Shown here: piece after piece, positions 62,604-64,000 of the stretch
Numbering within the stretch: position 1 is the stretch's first letter
How the letters are laid out: each line of letters opens with the position of its first letter
From: Seohaeicola saemankumensis
GTDB lineage: Bacteria > Pseudomonadota > Alphaproteobacteria > Rhodobacterales > Rhodobacteraceae
Assembly: GCF_021021435.1 (NCBI RefSeq)
Contig: NZ_JAINWI010000003.1
Coordinates: forward strand, 62,001 to 126,000
Reading direction: 5' to 3'
DNA length: 64,000 nt
Notes under the pieces: model-generated
The model's database searches: none
The model's input: the letters and a program-made list of their open reading frames with translations, nothing else
Told to the model about the DNA's origin: nothing
Translations under genes and position numbers: made by a program

Positions 62604-64000
62604 TCAATCCATCGGCTTGAAGTTGAACGCCGCGCCATCCTTGATGCCGCTCGGCCAGCGCGATGTGATGGTCTTGGTGCGCGTGTAGAACTTGAACGCA
62701 TCCGGACCGTGCTGGTTCAGGTCGCCAAAGGCTGATTTCTTCCATCCGCCGAAGGTGTGATAGGCCAGCGGCACGGGGATCGGCACGTTGATCCCGATCA
62801 TGCCCACGTTGATACGGTTGGCGAAATCGCGCGCGGCGTCGCCGTCGCGGGTAAAGATCGCGGTGCCGTTGCCATATTCATGGTCCATCGCCAGACCCAG
62901 CGCTTCTTCATAGCTTTGTGCGCGCACACAGGACAGAACGGGGCCGAAGATCTCTTTCTGGTAGATATCCATGTCGCGGGTCACGCGGTCGAACAGATGC
63001 GGGCCAACGAAAAAGCCGTCCTCATAGCCTTGCAGGTTGAAGTTGCGCCCGTCCACAACCAGATCAGCGCCCTGATCAATGCCGGACTGGACCAGACGCA
63101 TGATGTTTTCCTTGGCTGCTGCCGTCACGACAGGGCCGTAATCCACATCTTTGCCACCCGTATAGGGGCCGACTTTCAGCGCTTCGATGCGCGGAACCAG
63201 CTTCTCGATCAAACGGTCCGCAGTTTCATCGCCAACGGGAACCGCGACCGAGATCGCCATGCAACGCTCGCCCGCTGCGCCATATCCGGCGCCGATCAGT
63301 GCGTCAGCGGCCTGGTCCATATCGGCATCGGGCATGATGATCATGTGGTTCTTGGCACCACCGAAGCACTGCACGCGCTTGCCGTTGGAACAGCCGCGAC
63401 CATAGATATATTCCGCAATCGGGGTCGAGCCGACAAAGCCGACCGACTGGATCACCGGATGGTCAAGGATCGCGTCCACGGCCACCTTGTCGCCATTGAC
63501 GACCTGCAGGATACCTTTGGGCAGGCCTGCTTCTTCCATCAATTCGGCCAGCATCAACGGCACGGACGGATCACGCTCGGAAGGTTTCAGGATGAAGGCG
63601 TTGCCGCAGGCAATCGCAGGGGCAAACATCCACATCGGGATCATGGCCGGAAAGTTGAAAGGCGTGATGCCCGCTGTCACACCCAGCGCCTGACGCATCG
63701 AATACATGTCGATACCGGGGCCGGCGCTGTCGGTGAATTCACCCTTCAGCAGTTGCGGTGCGCCGATGCAATATTCCACGACTTCCAGACCGCGCTGCAC
63801 GTCACCGGCAGCATCGGGCAGGGTCTTGCCGTGCTCGCGGCTCAGTGCCTCGGCTAGTTTGTCCATGTCGCGGTTCAGCAGATCGACGAATTTCATCATC
63901 ACCCGCGCGCGTCGCTGCGGGTTCACGGCTGCCCATGCGGGCTGCGCCTTGGCTGCGACTTCAACGGCATGGGCCAGTTCCTCGGGGCTGGCCAGCGGGC
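62604..64000 (-). CDS. mmsA: Methylmalonate-semialdehyde dehydrogenase (5' end outside)
   Basis: At least 465 codons; the open frame continues to the window edge, so the N-terminus is missing. CoA-acylating aldehyde dehydrogenase turning methylmalonate semialdehyde into propionyl-CoA. Typical sequence: NFPAMIPMWMFAPAIACGNAFILKPSERDPS split over several stretches, FVGSTPIAEYIY, and the catalytic Cys in GAAGERCMAISVAVPVG. First visible gene of the valine operon. Confidence 0.95.
   Translation of the reverse strand, partial: PLASPEELAHAVEVAAKAQPAWAAVNPQRRARVMMKFVDLLNRDMDKLAEALSREHGKTLPDAAGDVQRGLEVVEYCIGAPQLLKGEFTDSAGPGIDMYSMRQALGVTAGITPFNFPAMIPMWMFAPAIACGNAFILKPSERDPSVPLMLAELMEEAGLPKGILQVVNGDKVAVDAILDHPVIQSVGFVGSTPIAEYIYGRGCSNGKRVQCFGGAKNHMIIMPDADMDQAADALIGAGYGAAGERCMAISVAVPVGDETADRLIEKLVPRIEALKVGPYTGGKDVDYGPVVTAAAKENIMRLVQSGIDQGADLVVDGRNFNLQGYEDGFFVGPHLFDRVTRDMDIYQKEIFGPVLSCVRAQSYEEALGLAMDHEYGNGTAIFTRDGDAARDFANRINVGMIGINVPIPVPLAYHTFGGWKKSAFGDLNQHGPDAFKFYTRTKTITSRWPSGIKDGAAFNFKPMD

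Overview
The window reads as a chromosomal segment of an alphaproteobacterium of the order Rhodobacterales (Roseobacter/Rhodobacter group). The main reason is a complete, collinear RcGTA-type gene transfer agent (GTA) cluster at 7.5-21.9 kb, followed directly by cysE. Supporting signs are high GC with strong G/C third-position bias, a Rhodobacter-type SOS box (GTTC-N7-GTTC) before uvrA, an E1-beta subunit of pyruvate dehydrogenase with its own lipoyl domain, and many housekeeping genes of alphaproteobacterial type. I see no tRNA, rRNA, CRISPR array, insertion sequence, integrase or plasmid origin. The species cannot be fixed from the sequence alone.

Layout. 1-992: no confident gene. 0.99-7.3 kb: a fused cytochrome b561/YceI protein on the minus strand, then the fatty-acid genes fabD-fabG-acpP-fabF and mltG. 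7.4-21.9 kb: the GTA structural cluster g1 to g15 plus a small downstream gene, mostly with ATGA-type overlaps. It is preceded by a good promoter and, surprisingly, an intrinsic-terminator-like hairpin. 22-24.4 kb: cysE, then a two-gene minus-strand cassette of an HlyC-type lysine acyltransferase and a VCBS-Hint protein. 24.5-28.3 kb: the pyruvate dehydrogenase operon pdhA-pdhB-pdhC. 28.4-38.9 kb: an FtsB-like protein, pgk, two cyclophilins, a DUF3179 protein, an aminotransferase, cysS, cimA, a squalene/phytoene-synthase-family protein and an MFS transporter. 39-46.1 kb: cobA, an AlkA-like glycosylase, an esterase, a VOC protein, an HNH nuclease, a bactofilin with an M23 peptidase, a ferritin-like DUF455 protein and bcp. 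46.4-55.3 kb: a large AsmA-like protein, queA, MFS, DUF924, lpd and a small four-helix transporter. 55.4-59.3 kb: a rhodanese, uvrA and a DUF2892 protein. 59.4-64 kb: a valine-catabolism operon (mmsA-acd-HIBYL-CoA hydrolase-mmsB) whose first gene runs off the window.

How parts connect. The E3 gene lpd lies 25 kb from pdhABC, but both carry nearly the same palindromic operator (TAGTTTAACG core), so one regulator probably controls the whole pyruvate dehydrogenase complex. The rhodanese promoter contains ATTC-N8-GAAT, the consensus reported for the sulfide/persulfide repressor SqrR. A 23-nt motif (GGATATTT...GCAAGAAGAAGC) occurs four times, always between genes and always oriented towards the gene downstream. 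The GTA leader combines a TTGACA-N17-TATAGG promoter with a terminator about 30-60 nt later, which suggests an attenuator or a very short leader RNA.

Limits. Everything was read by eye. Family names come from recognisable motifs and gene order, not database searches. Start codons were chosen from ribosome-binding sites and family lengths; uncertain ones are flagged.
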